Made by a program: the position numbers and the translations under genes. This document shows, in pieces, positions 34,865 through 46,868 of a stretch of DNA of 64,000 bases (the first letter of the stretch is position 1; each line of letters begins with the position of its first letter). Source of the stretch: Bretschneidera sinensis (taxonomy: Eukaryota > Streptophyta > Magnoliopsida > Brassicales > Akaniaceae); assembly GCA_023935145.1 (NCBI GenBank), contig CM043702.1:77283320-77347319 (forward strand), given 5' to 3'. A model generated the notes under the pieces. The model was given only the letters and a program-made list of their open reading frames with translations. It did no database searches and was not told where the DNA came from.

Positions 34865-36308
34865 TGAACAAATATAGAGACACTTAGGTAGATTTGCTTG
34901 TAAGCATGTGCTAGAGTCAGAATCACACTTTCTAAATCCTTTATTTGACAATCCATCTAGTCCTGAAGAAATGAGTGAACACAGAGATCAACCCCCTAGG
35001 ACCCTTCAGGAATACCTCCACCCTACATGCATAGCCACACCATCATGCATCATGTTGCCAGCCAACACTCGCCATCAAGACTTTAAAACAGGGATGATAC
35101 AATTACTCCCTACATTTCATGGCTTGGAAAATGAAAACCCATATGTGCACATTAGGGAGTTTGAGGAAGTAGTTGCGAGTTTCATAGTCAAGATGCAACT
35201 GATGACATCGTGAGACTCAAGTTTTTTCCTTTCACTTTGAAGGATAAGGCTAAGAGTTGGATATACTCGTTGAGACCACGATCTATTGGGTCATGGAATG
35301 AGATAACCCGGGTCTTTTTTAACAAATACTTCCCTTAACATAAGACCAATGCTTTAAAAAGGTAAATCTCCACCTTTGCACAAAAGGATAATGAGACTTT
35401 GTATCAGTCTTAGGAGAAATTTAATGAGTTAATGAATATGTGTCCTCACCATGGGTATGAGAATTGGCGCTTAGAAAGCTATTTTTACGACGGACTTACA
35501 TATAGAGAGCGCCAATTGGTAGAGATGATGTGCAATGGTGAATTTTTGCAAAAAGATCCTGATGAGGCCATAGAATACCTCAATGAGCTTGCTGAAAAAG
35601 CTCATACTTGGACTGGACCTAGTGCTACTGAAAGCATAAATAGGTCACGACCTATAGAAAACCCAAGTGGTGGTGGAATTTACCATCTTAGGGAAGAATA
35701 CAACCTAAAGGCTAAGGTTGAAATGCTCACTAGGGAGTTAGATGCATTAAAGACTAGGGCTCAAAGCTAACATACGTGGTTAATCACGCTGAATCTTTGG
35801 AACCATGTTTTGTGTGTGGTGGGGTAGGCCATCTCGCTCAAGAGTTCCCTACTTTTGTTGATATGAGAAGGATGTATGAGGAACAATGTAGTGCCTTTGG
35901 CATGTACAAGAAGCCTCTTGCACCCTTCTCTAACACCTATAATCTGGGATGGTGCAATCACCCCAACTTCAGCTGGAAGTCTGAAAACCAGCAGCTTGCA
36001 CAACCCCCTAGATCATACCTTGCACCATATCATGCACCCTCATCCTCTAGGAGTTCTTTAGAAGACACCTTGCATGCTTTCATTAAGGCACAGGGTCAGA
36101 CAAACCAAAGGTGTGAAGCATTAATCACACAGGTTGTGGAAGAGAATAAGGAAATAAGGAGCCAAGTGTCCAAATTAATGGGCTCCTTAAGTGTGACTAA
36201 GCGAGGTAAGTTCCCTTCTCAAGCTCAGTCCACACCCCATGGTCAACACATGGCACAAGCAAATCTGAAAAATGTAAATGCCATTGTGACAAGGAGTGGA
36301 AAATCCCT
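34865..36308 (+). pseudogene. gag: gag of element D, 5' part, broken by frameshifts and element H
   Basis: Starts near 34865 (MNKYRDT then a stop). It resembles H's gag (MPRYRDILGRF) more than A's at the N-terminus, with LESESHFLNPLFDNPSSPEE in another frame. The capsid-like region (LHPTCIATPSCIMLPANTRHQ, FHGLENENPYVHIREFEEV) breaks at about 35178. Further pieces are 35432-35770 and 35776-36303, the latter with zinc knuckle CFVCGGVGHLAQEF, where the last Cys has become Phe. Element H interrupts the frame after SGKS at 36308; the remainder resumes at 42548. Confidence 0.85.
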
Positions 36309-37641
36309 TGATTACACCCAAAGAGTAATGCGGTAGTTGTAGCACAGCTTTGGGGTGTCGATTCCACAAGGAAACAAGTTAACTACAAAAAAAGGTGTGA
36401 ACCATAACACAAACGATTAAGATTCAAGTGAGAAAAGATGAATTTTTATAATGAATTAATTGTGTAAAATAGATTGTAAAATATAATAGAGGAACAACAA
36501 GGTTCCAGGAATCCTCCCTAGGTTCGTTGCCCTATTCCTAACTTAATTTAGTTGCTTTTATCTCGATTGCAAGTTTCACATCCCAAACATGCAATCGGCA
36601 AATATTCAATAAGATCATATATAAACCCTAATGTAATTGTTATGAAATACTTTTTACTTTTCATTCATGCACATATGATCTATCCTATAGGTTTATCAAG
36701 AAACGACAATATATCTTTAATGACAATATTGCAGTAATGGACAAACCTAAAGGATGAATCTACCAGACTCAATCATATCCAAACAATCTTAACATAAGAA
36801 AAGCATGACTAGATTTATATCAAGGAGAAAGACATAATCACCGGATTAGAGAAAACCTTATAATTAGATTAAAAAGTAAATCATAACAATGTTTTGACAA
36901 TAAAGCCCTATTACAACTGAATCAAATAGAGGAAAATAGAAACAACGACACCTAAGGATTCATCCCTTTGCCTTGCTTAGAAATTAGTTAGCCATGAGAC
37001 TCATGGTTGAATACTTTGATGGAGGAGAATTAGCTGCTTCCTTGAGTTTCCCAGGCTTGATGCCTCCCTTATCAAATCCTAAGCGGTATATTTATAATAC
37101 AAGAGGTCCAAGGGTGTTTTTATGGTTTAAACAATCATTAAGAGCCCTAATTAAGTTGTAACTCGGAGACAGTGTATCGGGGTCGCGCCGCGGCTCAGAT
37201 TGGGTCAAGCCGCGGCTCAGAATCTTTAAGCTTCTTACACTTTCTGGAGGCCACGGCCTGGATTAGTCCAGGCCACAGCTCAGCCTAGGCTGGGATACGG
37301 CGCACACTGATGCCTTTTTCTTCTCCTTTGGCTTCCTTTCTGGAGGCCGAGGCTTGGATAATTCTAGGCCGTAGCGCACACACTATACACTTGATTTCTC
37401 TTCATTTGTCCTTCTGCAACCATGTCTTCACATCAGTGTGCCTCGAGTCTTTGTGCTTCAAACAACAATAGCTTTTTCTCCTCTTCTGAACTTAAAGTAC
37501 CTGAAAATGCACCGAAACAAGTCAATGATCCAAGAATACCACTTTAGAGTTATTAACGTATAAAAATGTAATTAAAACCTAGATCAACCCTAAAATGCTA
37601 ACGATTAAGAACTATTAAGATGCATTTTATGGCTCTCATCA
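36309..37641 (-). repeat. 3' LTR of element H (1,333 bp)
   Basis: Plus-strand ends TGATTACACC and ...GGCTCTCATCA. Equal in length to its partner at 41215-42547 but clearly more diverged from it than the two LTRs of element G are from each other (about nine differences in the first 120 bp by eye). Minus-strand TATA-like TATAAATA lies near 37090. No USE-like motif is present. Confidence 0.88.
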
Positions 37642-39290
37642 CAACCCCCAACTAGCTTATTGCTAGTCCCTAGCAATTCAAGTGAAAACAAGAGATGAAT
37701 ACTACGGTTGGGATCACAACAAAGTAAAGTAATATTAGTGTTAACCAAGAGTAATTCACATTTTGTTTCAAAAATTTCACATAACACACAGCACATAGAA
37801 TCATTAAATTTCACTGAAGTTCAAAAATAATCCAAACATCAATCTTAAGATCGTTATTGACTCTTTACATCCATCTTACCATAATCCATTAATCCGAACA
37901 TCCAGATGATTTTATGCATAACATTCATGAATACAAGTCTTTGCCTCTTTACAAGCTCCATAGGCTTACATTTCAAACCACTCTCCACTATTGTAGAAAA
38001 ATCACATTACCTTGGATTAATAGGTCTTTAATAAGCTTGTAACGTTAGGCTAAGGTAAAGCTTAGGAAAGAACGGGAAGGATTCAACAAAATAAAAGAAC
38101 TTAATCTCTTAGTTTAAACACAACCACTTTTAAGCATTGGATAACCTTACTTCAACGCTCAACTCTTTCAACAATTTTTTTTTATAAGAGCATATCTTCG
38201 ATAAGTCACCACTTTCCTTTCTTTTCTTCTTTCTTTGCCATCATTAACTTCTCTTTTTCTTCCCTTTTTTTATTTTCTTTTTTATTTTGGCATAAGATCA
38301 TTCACCTCCTCTTTTATTCTTTTTTTTTTCTTTTCCATAACCCCCAACTTATCTCTTTTAATGTACTTTGGTTATGGCAGTAATATTTTTTTTTTCATAT
38401 TTTCCATCCTTACTCCTCTTAAGTGCTTCTCAACAAATGTGTACAACTAAGTTCTTTTAAAAGAAGGGAAAGGATAAAATATTTTTAGGCTCATAAAGGT
38501 AAGTAAATGGGTTATCGAAAGAAACAAGGCTCAAATTCTTTAAAAGGTCAAACAGGTGACTAGCGATAAATATAGCAATGGTAAGTTTGAGAGACTCAAA
38601 CGATTCAAAAATGACCTATATCATATCCTAAGCAATGTGCATTCTAGGAATTCCCCTCAAGTGATTATCAAATAAGTTCTAGAGCTTGTCGAGACCGCAA
38701 AAGTATTCACAAAGCAATCACACATAAAACTTCTTTAAATGTTTTAGACTAATCATGTAATCTTACCACAAACTAGAGTCTCAAACCAAATCAAGATTGA
38801 CACTTAAATTATTCTCAAACCGAAACAAAATTTAACTTCTTCTAAATATTGTATGCTATATCAATTAAGTTCATATCATTGACATGTGAATTAACTCTAA
38901 GGCTAACACAAAGTACGCTAAAAACAAATAAGAAGGGAAAATGACACCAAGCAGTTCAATGGAAAAAGAAAAAAATGTATGGAAATAAAGAATATTGAAA
39001 CAAAGAGATGCGTTTCCTCCACCCCCAACTTAAAAATTGCATTGACCTCAATGTAAAAGAAAGAGTAAAGGAAACTCCTTTTGTAGCCAAAGGTGCACAG
39101 AAGCTGAAAATTGTGCTCCACCATTTGAACTGCTTCGTATATTTGTCCCTGAAAAAGAAATACTAAGTTAATACTGGAAAACAAAAAAAAATACGAACAA
39201 TAAAGAAAAAAGAAATATGAAAACAATAAAAGTAAAAGGATATCCTGTGGGGTGCCTCCCATGAGCGCTAAGTTTTACGTCTTCAGCCAG
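37642..39290 (-). other. 3' UTR and polypurine tract of element H
   Basis: Plus strand begins CAACCCCCAACTAGC, the complement of the PPT AGTTGGGGGTTG. Homologous to A's 13305-15015, including the pyrimidine-rich block at 38215-38340 and the complement of AAGTTGGGGGTGGAGG at about 39020-39035. Non-coding. Confidence 0.72.
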
Positions 39291-39296
39291 ACACTT

Positions 39297-41009
39297 TTAT
39301 TCCCTCCTAGACAAACATGAACTGAATGCACCAGCAATTGCTTCACTATCAAATTGGGTGCTTGTATGCTTTGAGGAGGCCTCAAGGATGTTATCAGTAA
39401 CATCTCCAGATTCTGGCTCAATATATACTCTTGTAAACCTATGGGTGTGGATTGACTCTAATGGATTAAGGTGATGGACCTTTTCCATGGGTGAGTCAAT
39501 CATATATACTTGGTGGCTTTCGCCCACATCTTCTGATTTGTTTGGTATTGGGATGTGTGATGATTTACCACTAAGTGTCACAATGGCATTCACCTCCTTC
39601 AAATTCTTTTGCGCCAGGTGTTGTCCATGGTGTGTGGACTGAGCTTGGGAAGGGAACTTACCTCGCTCATTCACACTCAAGGAGCTCATCAACTTGGATA
39701 CTTGGCTCATTAAATCCTTATGTTCTTCAACAACCTGCGTAATTAAAGATTCAAGCCTTTGATTAGTCTTACCCTGTACCTCAATAAAAGCATGCAAAGT
39801 TTCTTCTAAAGGACTCCTAGAGGGTGCAGGTGCATGATATGGTGTAGGATATGATCTAGGGGGTTGTGTAGGCGGCTAGTTTTCAGATTTCCAGCTAAGA
39901 TTGGGGTGATTCCGCCACTTCGGATTATAAGTATCAGAGAAAGGTGAAAAAGGCTTCTTGTACATACCTAAGGTATTACATTGTTCCTCATACACCCCTC
40001 TCATCTCCGCAAATGTGGGACATTCTTGGGCGAGATGATCTACCCCGCCACACACAAAACATAGTTCAAAAGACCTTGCATAATTAGCTATGTGTGTTTG
40101 CTGTAAGCCCTTAGTCTTTAACACATCCAGTTCCCTAGTGAGCATCTCGACCTTAGCCTTTAGGTTATCCTCTTCCCTAAGATGGTAAATTCCACCATTA
40201 TTTGAGTTCTCTATAGGTCGTGACCTATTTGTGCTTTCAGTAGCACTAGGTCCAGTCCAAGTGTGAGCTTTTTCGGCAAGCTCATTGAGGTACTTTATGG
40301 CCTTATCAGGATCTTTTTCCAAAAATTCACCATTACACATCATCTTTACAAATTGGCGCTCTCTATAGGTAAGTCCCTCATAAAAGTAGCTCACTAAGCG
40401 CTAACTCTCATACCCATGGTGAGGGCACATACTCAATAACTCCTTAAATCTCTCCCAAGATTGATATAAAGTCTCACTGTCCTTTTGTGCAAAGGTGGAG
40501 ATTTGCCTTTTTAAAGCATTGGTCTTATGTTGGGGGAAGTATTTATTAAAGAAGATCCGAGTCATCTCAGTCCATGACCCAATAGATCGTGGTCTCAGTG
40601 AGTATAGCCAACTCTTAGCTCTATCCTTCAAAGCGAAAAGAAAGAACTTAAGTCTCACAATGTCAGCAGTTGCATCTTGACTATGAAAAGTCGCAACTAC
40701 TTCCTCAAACTCTCTAATGTGCACATATGGGTTTTCACTTTCCAAGCCATGAAACGTAGGGAGTAATTGTATCATCCCTGTTTTAAAATCTAAATGGCGA
40801 GTATTGGCTGGAAACATGATGCATGATGGTGTGGCTATTTGTGTAGGGTAGAGGTAATCTTGAAGGGTCCTAGGGGGTTGATATTCATGTTCACTTATTT
40901 CTTCGGGACTAGATGGATTGTCAAATAAAGGATTTAGAAAAGAATTTAATTCTGACTCTAACACAGGCCTACAAGCAAATCTACCTAATATGTCTCTATA
41001 TCGAGGCAT
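39297..41009 (-). pseudogene. gag: gag of element H, one frame with two stops
   Basis: About 571 codons in a single frame, interrupted only by stops near 40400 (after HHGYES) and 39873 (after LSWKSEN). Start MPRYRDILGRFACRP at 41009; capsid-like block LYPTQIATPSCIMFPANTR, FHGLESENPYVHIREFEEV, KDRAKSWLYSLRPRSIGS and FFNKYFPQHKTNALKRQ; zinc knuckle CFVCGGVDHLAQEC near 40040-40080; then LTRELDVLKTK-type coiled-coil upstream of the knuckle. No frameshift. It is the best-preserved gag in the window. It would form particles, with protease supplied in trans. Confidence 0.88.
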
Positions 41010-41214
41010 GCAAGATCACAAAATAGAAAAAAATATACTATAAAAAGAAGGAATAAAATAAAAAATTAATGCAGCAAGGTAAAAGAAGGAACAAAGTTAC
41101 TGTCTTTACAAACTGCTGAAAAAAAACTATCTATAATTCTTCTACCATTATGTCTCAAGGTTGACAATCTTCCTTGAGTTAAGCGCGTCTCTCAGGGGCA
41201 ACAGTGCCAAAATT

Positions 41215-42547
41215 TAATTACGCCCAAAGAGTAATGCGGTAGTTGTAGCATAGCTTTGGGGTGTCGATTCCATAGGGAAATAAGTTAACTACAAAAGATG
41301 GTGTGAACCATAACACAAACGATAAAGATTCAAGTGAGAAAAGATGAATTTTGATAATGAAGTAATTGTGTAAAATAGATTGTAAAATATAATAGAGGAA
41401 CAACAAGGTTCCGGGAATCCTCCCTAGGTTCATTGCCCTATTCCTAACTTAATTTAATTGCTTTTATCTCGATTGCAAGTTTCACATCCCAAACAGGCAA
41501 TCGGCAAATATTCAATAAGATCATATATAAACCCTAATGTAATTGTTATGAAGTACTTTTTACTTTTCATTCATGCACATATGATTTATCCTATAGGTTT
41601 ATCAAGAAATGACAATATATCTTTAATGACAATATTACAATAATGGACAAACCTAAAGGATGAATCTACCGGACTCAATCATATCCAAACAATCTTAACA
41701 TAAGAAAAGCATGACTAGATTTTTATCAAGGAGAAAGACATAATCACCGGATTAGAGAAAATCTTATAATTAGATTAAAAAGTAAATCATAACAATGTTT
41801 TCACAATAAAGCCCTATTACAACTTAATCAAATAAAGGAAAATAGGAACAACTACACCTAAGGATGCATCCCTTCGCCTTGCTTGGAGATTAGTTAGCCA
41901 TGGGGCTCATGGTTGAATACTTTGATAGAGGAGAATTGGCTGCTTCCTTGAGTTTCCCAAGCTTGATGCCTCCCTTATCAAACCCCAAGTGGTCTATTTA
42001 TAATGCAAGAGGTCCAAGGGTGTTTTTAGGGTTTAAACAATCATTAAAAGCCCTAATTAAGTTGTAACTCGGAGACAAGGTATCGGGGTCGTGCTGCGGC
42101 TCAGATTGGGTTAGGCCACGGCTCAAAATCTTCAAGCTTCTTACACTTTTTGGAGGCCGCAGCCTGGATTGGTCCAGGCCGAGGCTCAGCCTAGGTTGGG
42201 CTGCAGTGCACACTGATGCCTTTTTCTTCTCCTTTGTCTTCCTTTTTGGAGGCCGAGGCTTGGATAATTCTAGGCCGCAACGCACACACTATAAACTTGA
42301 TTTCTCTTCATTTGTTCTTCCGTAACCATGTCTTAACATTGGTGTGCCTCGAGTCTTTATGCTTCAAACAACAATTGTTTTTTCTCCTCTTTTGAACTTA
42401 AAGTACCTGAAAATGTATCGAAATAAGTCAACGATCCAAGAATACCACTTTAGAGTTATTAATGTATAAAAGTGAAATTAAAACCTAGATCAACCCTAAA
42501 ATGCTAACGATTAAGAACTATTAGGATGCATTTTATGGCTCTCATTA
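41215..42547 (-). repeat. 5' LTR of element H (1,333 bp)
   Basis: Partner of 36309-37641. Both outer bases show decay: the inner end reads TAATTACGCC (TGATTAC expected) and the outer end ...CTCATTA (CATCA expected). A PBS complement (ACAGTGCCA, minus-strand TGGCACTGTTGCC) lies at about 41192-41211. Confidence 0.88.
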
Positions 42548-43780
42548 TCCCTACACATCCCAACAATGAACAAATCTGAGGATGTGAAAAAGAGTCAAGG
42601 TAGTAGTGATACCGAGCTGCCCAAGAACCCTGAGGCTACCAAGAGCCCTGTTAAGGCACCATTCCCTCAAGCCTTAAAATAAAACAAGAAAAATCTGGAC
42701 CTAAACAATGAAATCCTAGAGAACCTAAGGCAAGTAAAACTTAATCTCCCTCTTTTGCATGTGATTAAAAAAGTTCCTACCTATGCAAAAGTTCTCAAGG
42801 ATTTGTGTACAATTAAAAGGAAGCACCATGTAAAGAAAACAACATTCCTAATCGAGCAAGTTAGTGCTTTAATTGAGCAAAGGATCCCCCTTAAGTACAA
42901 GGATCCTGGCTATCCAACCATTGCTTGTAGCATTGGAAATCATGAGGTTGGACAAGCATTCCTAGATCTAGGAGCTAGTGTAAATCTGATGCCATTTTCT
43001 ATTTATTTGCAGCTGGGTTTGGGAGAAATCAAGCCAACCACTGTGATATTGAAATTGGCTGATCGTTTAGTCAATGTACCCTGGGGTGTGGTAGAGGATG
43101 TTTTAATTCAAATTGATAAATTTTTTTATCCTGTTGATTTCCTAATCCTTGACACTACTTCTGCTGTTGACACTAACTCTAAAATTGCTTTGATTTTGGG
43201 TAGACCTTTCCTTGCTGCTGCAAATGCTCTAATTAATTGTAGGAATGGACTCATGAAGCTGTCCTTTGAAAACATGACCCTCGAAGTGAACATTTTCAAT
43301 GTTGCAAAATAGCCCGAAGATGAGGACGAGAACCACCACTTATACATGATCGAGTCACTCATCGATAAGGGAGTTTCCATAGCTCATGACTTTGATCCTC
43401 TTGAATATTTTCTTGTTAATTCTGAGATTTATTCTATTAATGATAAAACTGATATAATTGATATTTGTGCTATTTTTGATAAATCTCAAGATTATGGCAC
43501 TCGAGTATGGCAACCAAAGTTTGAGGAGTTGCCCAAAAGAAGCAAGAAACAAATTCCCTCAAGTGTGGAAGCACCCAAAGTTGAATTGAAGCCACTACCT
43601 AAGGGTTTAAAGCATGCTTTTCTCAGTCCAGGTGAAACTTTTCCTGTTATTATCTCATCTGAATTGTCTGAGTCTCAAGGTGAGAAATTAATTCGGACCT
43701 TAAATGCACATAAATCAGTCTTAAGTTGGAGCATTTCTGATTTAAAAGGAATTAGTCCCTTTGATCTGCTCTCATAAGAT
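42548..43780 (+). pseudogene. Gag tail and aspartic protease of element D
   Basis: Continues from 36308. The frame has a stop at about 42681, then an open run from 42755. The protease active site is FLDLGASVNLMPFSIYLQL (about 42960-43015) and the ILGRPFLAAANALI segment follows. A stop at 43310 (NVAK then PEDEDE) and a one-base insertion near 43760 break the link to RT. The acidic linker contains LKPLPKGLKHAFLSPGETFPVII. The active-site Asp-Leu-Gly-Ala-Ser is intact. Confidence 0.88.
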
Positions 43781-45150
43781 AAATTTGGATGAAGGAACTA
43801 GTCCTCGTAGAGACCCTCAACGTAGGCTTAACCCAACTATGAAAGAAGTAGTGAAAAATGAAGTGTTAAAACTATTAGATGCGGGAGTTATATATCCTAT
43901 AGCTGATAATAAATGGGTAAGTCTTACACAAGTCGTTCCTAAAAAGTCCGGTGTCACTGTGGTAAAGAATGACCTAGGAGAGTTAGTCCCTACAAAACTT
44001 GTGACTGGGTGGCGAATGTGCATTGATTATAGAAAATTAAATGCTGCCACCCAAAAAGACCATTTTCCACTCCCTTTTATAGATCAAATTCTTGAGCACG
44101 TAGCTGGTCATCCTTTTTACTGTTTCTTAGATGGTTATTCTGGTTATTATCAAATTGAAATTGCATTAGAAGACCAGGATAAAACCACTTTCACTTGTAT
44201 TTTTGGTGCTTATTCTTTTCATAGAATATCATTTGGGTTGTGTTATGCACCTGCCACTTTTCAATGTTGCATGATGAGCATTTTTAGTGACATGGTTGAA
44301 AATTGCATGGAAGTTTTTATAGATGACCTAACTGTTTTTGGATCTTCATTTGATGCATGATTAATGAATTTAGAAAGAGTGATGATTTGTTGTGAGGAAA
44401 AGGAATTAGTCTTAAATTGGGAAAAATGCCATTTCATGGTACCATCCGATGTTGTCTTAGGGCATATTGTTTCTTCTAAGAGGATAGAGGTTGATCAATC
44501 TAAGATTGAATTAATCTCTAAATTGCCCACACCTAAGACAGTAAAGGATGTAAGATCTTTTCTTGGTCATGCTGGTTTTTATAGGAGGTTCATACAAAAC
44601 TTTTCCAACATATCTAGACCACTATGTGCCCTCCTAGTTAAAGATGCCCCATTCGAGTGGACTTATGCTTGTCAAAAGGCCTTTAAAATGCTGATTGAGA
44701 AGCTTACCTCAACACCTATAATGCAGTCACCTAATTGGACTTTACCCTTTGAAATCATGTGTGATGCTAGTGACTATGTTGTAGGTTCTGTTCTTGGACA
44801 GCGAAGAGAGGGAAAACCTTTTGTCATCTACTATGCTAGTAAAACCTTAAATAGTGCTCAAATGAACTACTCCACCACTGAAAAAGGATTGCTAGCTATA
44901 GTATTTGCTTTGGACAAGTTTCATGCTTATTTAATTGGTTCTCTTATTCTTATCTTCACAAATCATGCAACCTTTAAGTACCTTCTTACAAAGAAGGATG
45001 CTAAGGCACGACTAATATGGTGGATCCTACTCTTACAAGAATTTGACATCACCATCAAAGACAAGAAAAGAGTAGAGAATGTAGTGGCAGACCATCTCTC
45101 GAGGCTCACATTTGAGGATACCTCTGATGACATGCCAATCAAGGATGATT
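43761..45150 (+). pseudogene. Reverse transcriptase and RNase H of element D
   Basis: A single frame with one stop (44358). RT blocks: WRMCIDYRKLNAATQKDHFP, FLDGYSGYYQIEIALED, then SFGLCYAPATFQ, and catalytic IDDL in place of MDDL. RNase H: CDASDYVVGSVLGQ keeps the first Asp. The second site reads STTEKGLLAIVF where A has STTEKELL (Glu to Gly), and the third reads FTNHATFKYLL where A has FIDHAALKYLL (Asp to Asn). RNase H would therefore be inactive even if translated. Fewer breaks than A. Confidence 0.9.
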
Positions 45151-46484
45151 TTCCCGATGAGCATTTACTCTCTGTTACTTCTCTACCATGGTTTGCTCAT
45201 ATCGTGAATTATTTGGCTACCAGTGAGATACCAATGGATTGGAGCGCTCAAGACAAGAGGAAGTTCTTGAATGAGGTATGTAATTTTTATTGGGATGACT
45301 CATGTCTTTTCAAGTACTGCCCTGACCATATTTTAAGGCGTTGCATCCCTAATGAAGAGATTGCCAGTGTCTTATAATTTTGTCACTCCCAAGCTTGTGG
45401 AGGCCACTTTTCAATGAAAAAAATCGCTGCAAAAATTATGCAGTGTGGATTTTATTGGCCTACCTTGTTTAAAGATACAAACATCTATTGTCACTCATGT
45501 GAAAAGTGTCAGAAGTTAGGAGCTATGTCTCGTCGTAATATGATGCCTTTAAACCCAATTTTAGTGATTGAAATCTTTGATTATTGGGGCATTGATTTTA
45601 TGGGACTATTTCCTCCTTCTTTCAGATATCAATATATCATTGTGGCAATAGATTATGTGTCAAAATGGGTAGGGCCAGCAGCTTGCCAAAGCAATGATAA
45701 TAGAATGGTAATTAAATTCCTCAAAGAAAATGTGTTATCTCGATTTGGTACACCACGTGCTATAATTAGTGATCGCGGTACACATTTTTGCAACCGTTCT
45801 TTTGAAGCTTTAATGAGAAAATATGGGGTGTTACATAAAATCTCTACTGCCTATGACCCTCAGACGAGTGGACAAGTAGAACTTGCAAATAGGGAAATTA
45901 AACAAATTCTAGAAAAGATGGTCAACCCGAATCGCAAGGAATGGTCTTTAAGACTAGTTGATGCGCTTTGGGCTTACTGTATAGCTTTCAAAACCCCCTT
46001 AGTTATGTCACCTTATAGGTTTGTTTTTGGAAAGCCTTGCTACTTACCTATGGAGCTCGAGCATCAAGCTTATTGGGCCATCAAGTCTTTCAATTTTGAC
46101 ATAGGAGAAGCAGGTAAGCTTAGGAAATTTCAGTTGACCGAGTTAGAGTAGTTGAGAAACGATGCTTATGAGAACTCTAGAATCTATAAGGCGAAAATGA
46201 AAGTGTTTCATGATAAAAATATTTTGAGGAAAACATTTAAGCCTAATGATAAGGTGTTCTTATACGATTCTAGACTTCATAAGCACCCAGGAAAACTTCG
46301 GTCGAGGTGGATCGGTCCTTTCGTAGTGAAAAATGTTTTTGCAAACGGGGCAGTAGAAATTGAGGATACTAGAGATGGTCGGATTTTTAAAGTAAATGGT
46401 CAACACCTTAAAATTTTAATCGATAGGCAAGATCCGGAAGTGGAAGACATTCCACTTATGGATCTGGTCTATTTACCTTGACCA
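45151..46484 (+). pseudogene. Integrase of element D, same frame with two stops
   Basis: The frame continues from RT with stops at 45375 (before FCHSQACGGHF) and 46149 (before LRNDAYENS). Zinc-binding residues are seen in CHSQACGGHF and CHSCEKCQK. Core: GIDFMGLF (Asp 45594), ISDRGTHF (Asp 45771), GQVELANREIK (Glu 45879), with 35 residues between the last two. The C-terminal RWIGPFVVKNVFANGAVEIED and the tail VEDIPLMDLVYLP finish at 46479. It aligns along its length with element A's integrase. Confidence 0.9.
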
Positions 46485-46868
46485 CACAACAAAGGTATGT
46501 GTTTACTTTTATTTTTCTTCTGTTTTGTTTGTTTTATTTTTAGTTAAGTCTATCTTTAGTTTAATTTTTAACTTTTAGTTTTATTTAATCTAATTTGTAG
46601 TTTAACTTTTATTTTTATTAATTTTATTTTGCTCATTTTTTATTTTTATTTGGCACACAAACAAGTTTTTACCGAAAAAGGACCAGGTCGCGCCTAGGCC
46701 CAAGCCCACAACGCCTCGCCCACCAGGAGGCGCACCAGCCCAGCAGCAAGCATGCCTAGGCCCAAGCCCATAGCGCCTTGCCCCCCAGCATGCACCCCAG
46801 CCCCTGCCTCGCCCCTGCTCATTTCGTACTGCAACGCACAACGCCCAACATGCACGCCCAGCCCATTG
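46485..46868 (+). other. Pol to env spacer of element D, truncated
   Basis: T-rich stretch then a GC-rich block with CCTAGGCCCAAGCCCA twice (about 46694 and 46755), equivalent to A's 11420-11777. It stops at CCCAGCCCATTG, where the sequence switches strand at 46869. No coding signal. Confidence 0.65.

Larger units (their letters stand above)
36309..42547 (-). mobile_element. Element H: gag-only, non-autonomous Athila derivative inside D
   Basis: 6,239 bp with TSD TCCCT (36304-36308 and 42548-42552). Minus-strand order: 5' LTR 41215-42547, PBS, gag 41009-39297, 3' UTR, PPT, 3' LTR 36309-37641. Same reduced layout as element C: gag runs into FSRRE and the AEDVKLSAHGR-like motif, and no pol is present. 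It inserted in the gag of D in opposite orientation. Confidence 0.9.

Noticed and set aside
36552..36737. Matching small ORFs at 36552-36737 and 41458-41643
   Set aside because: They are equivalent positions in the two LTRs of element H and show no domain.
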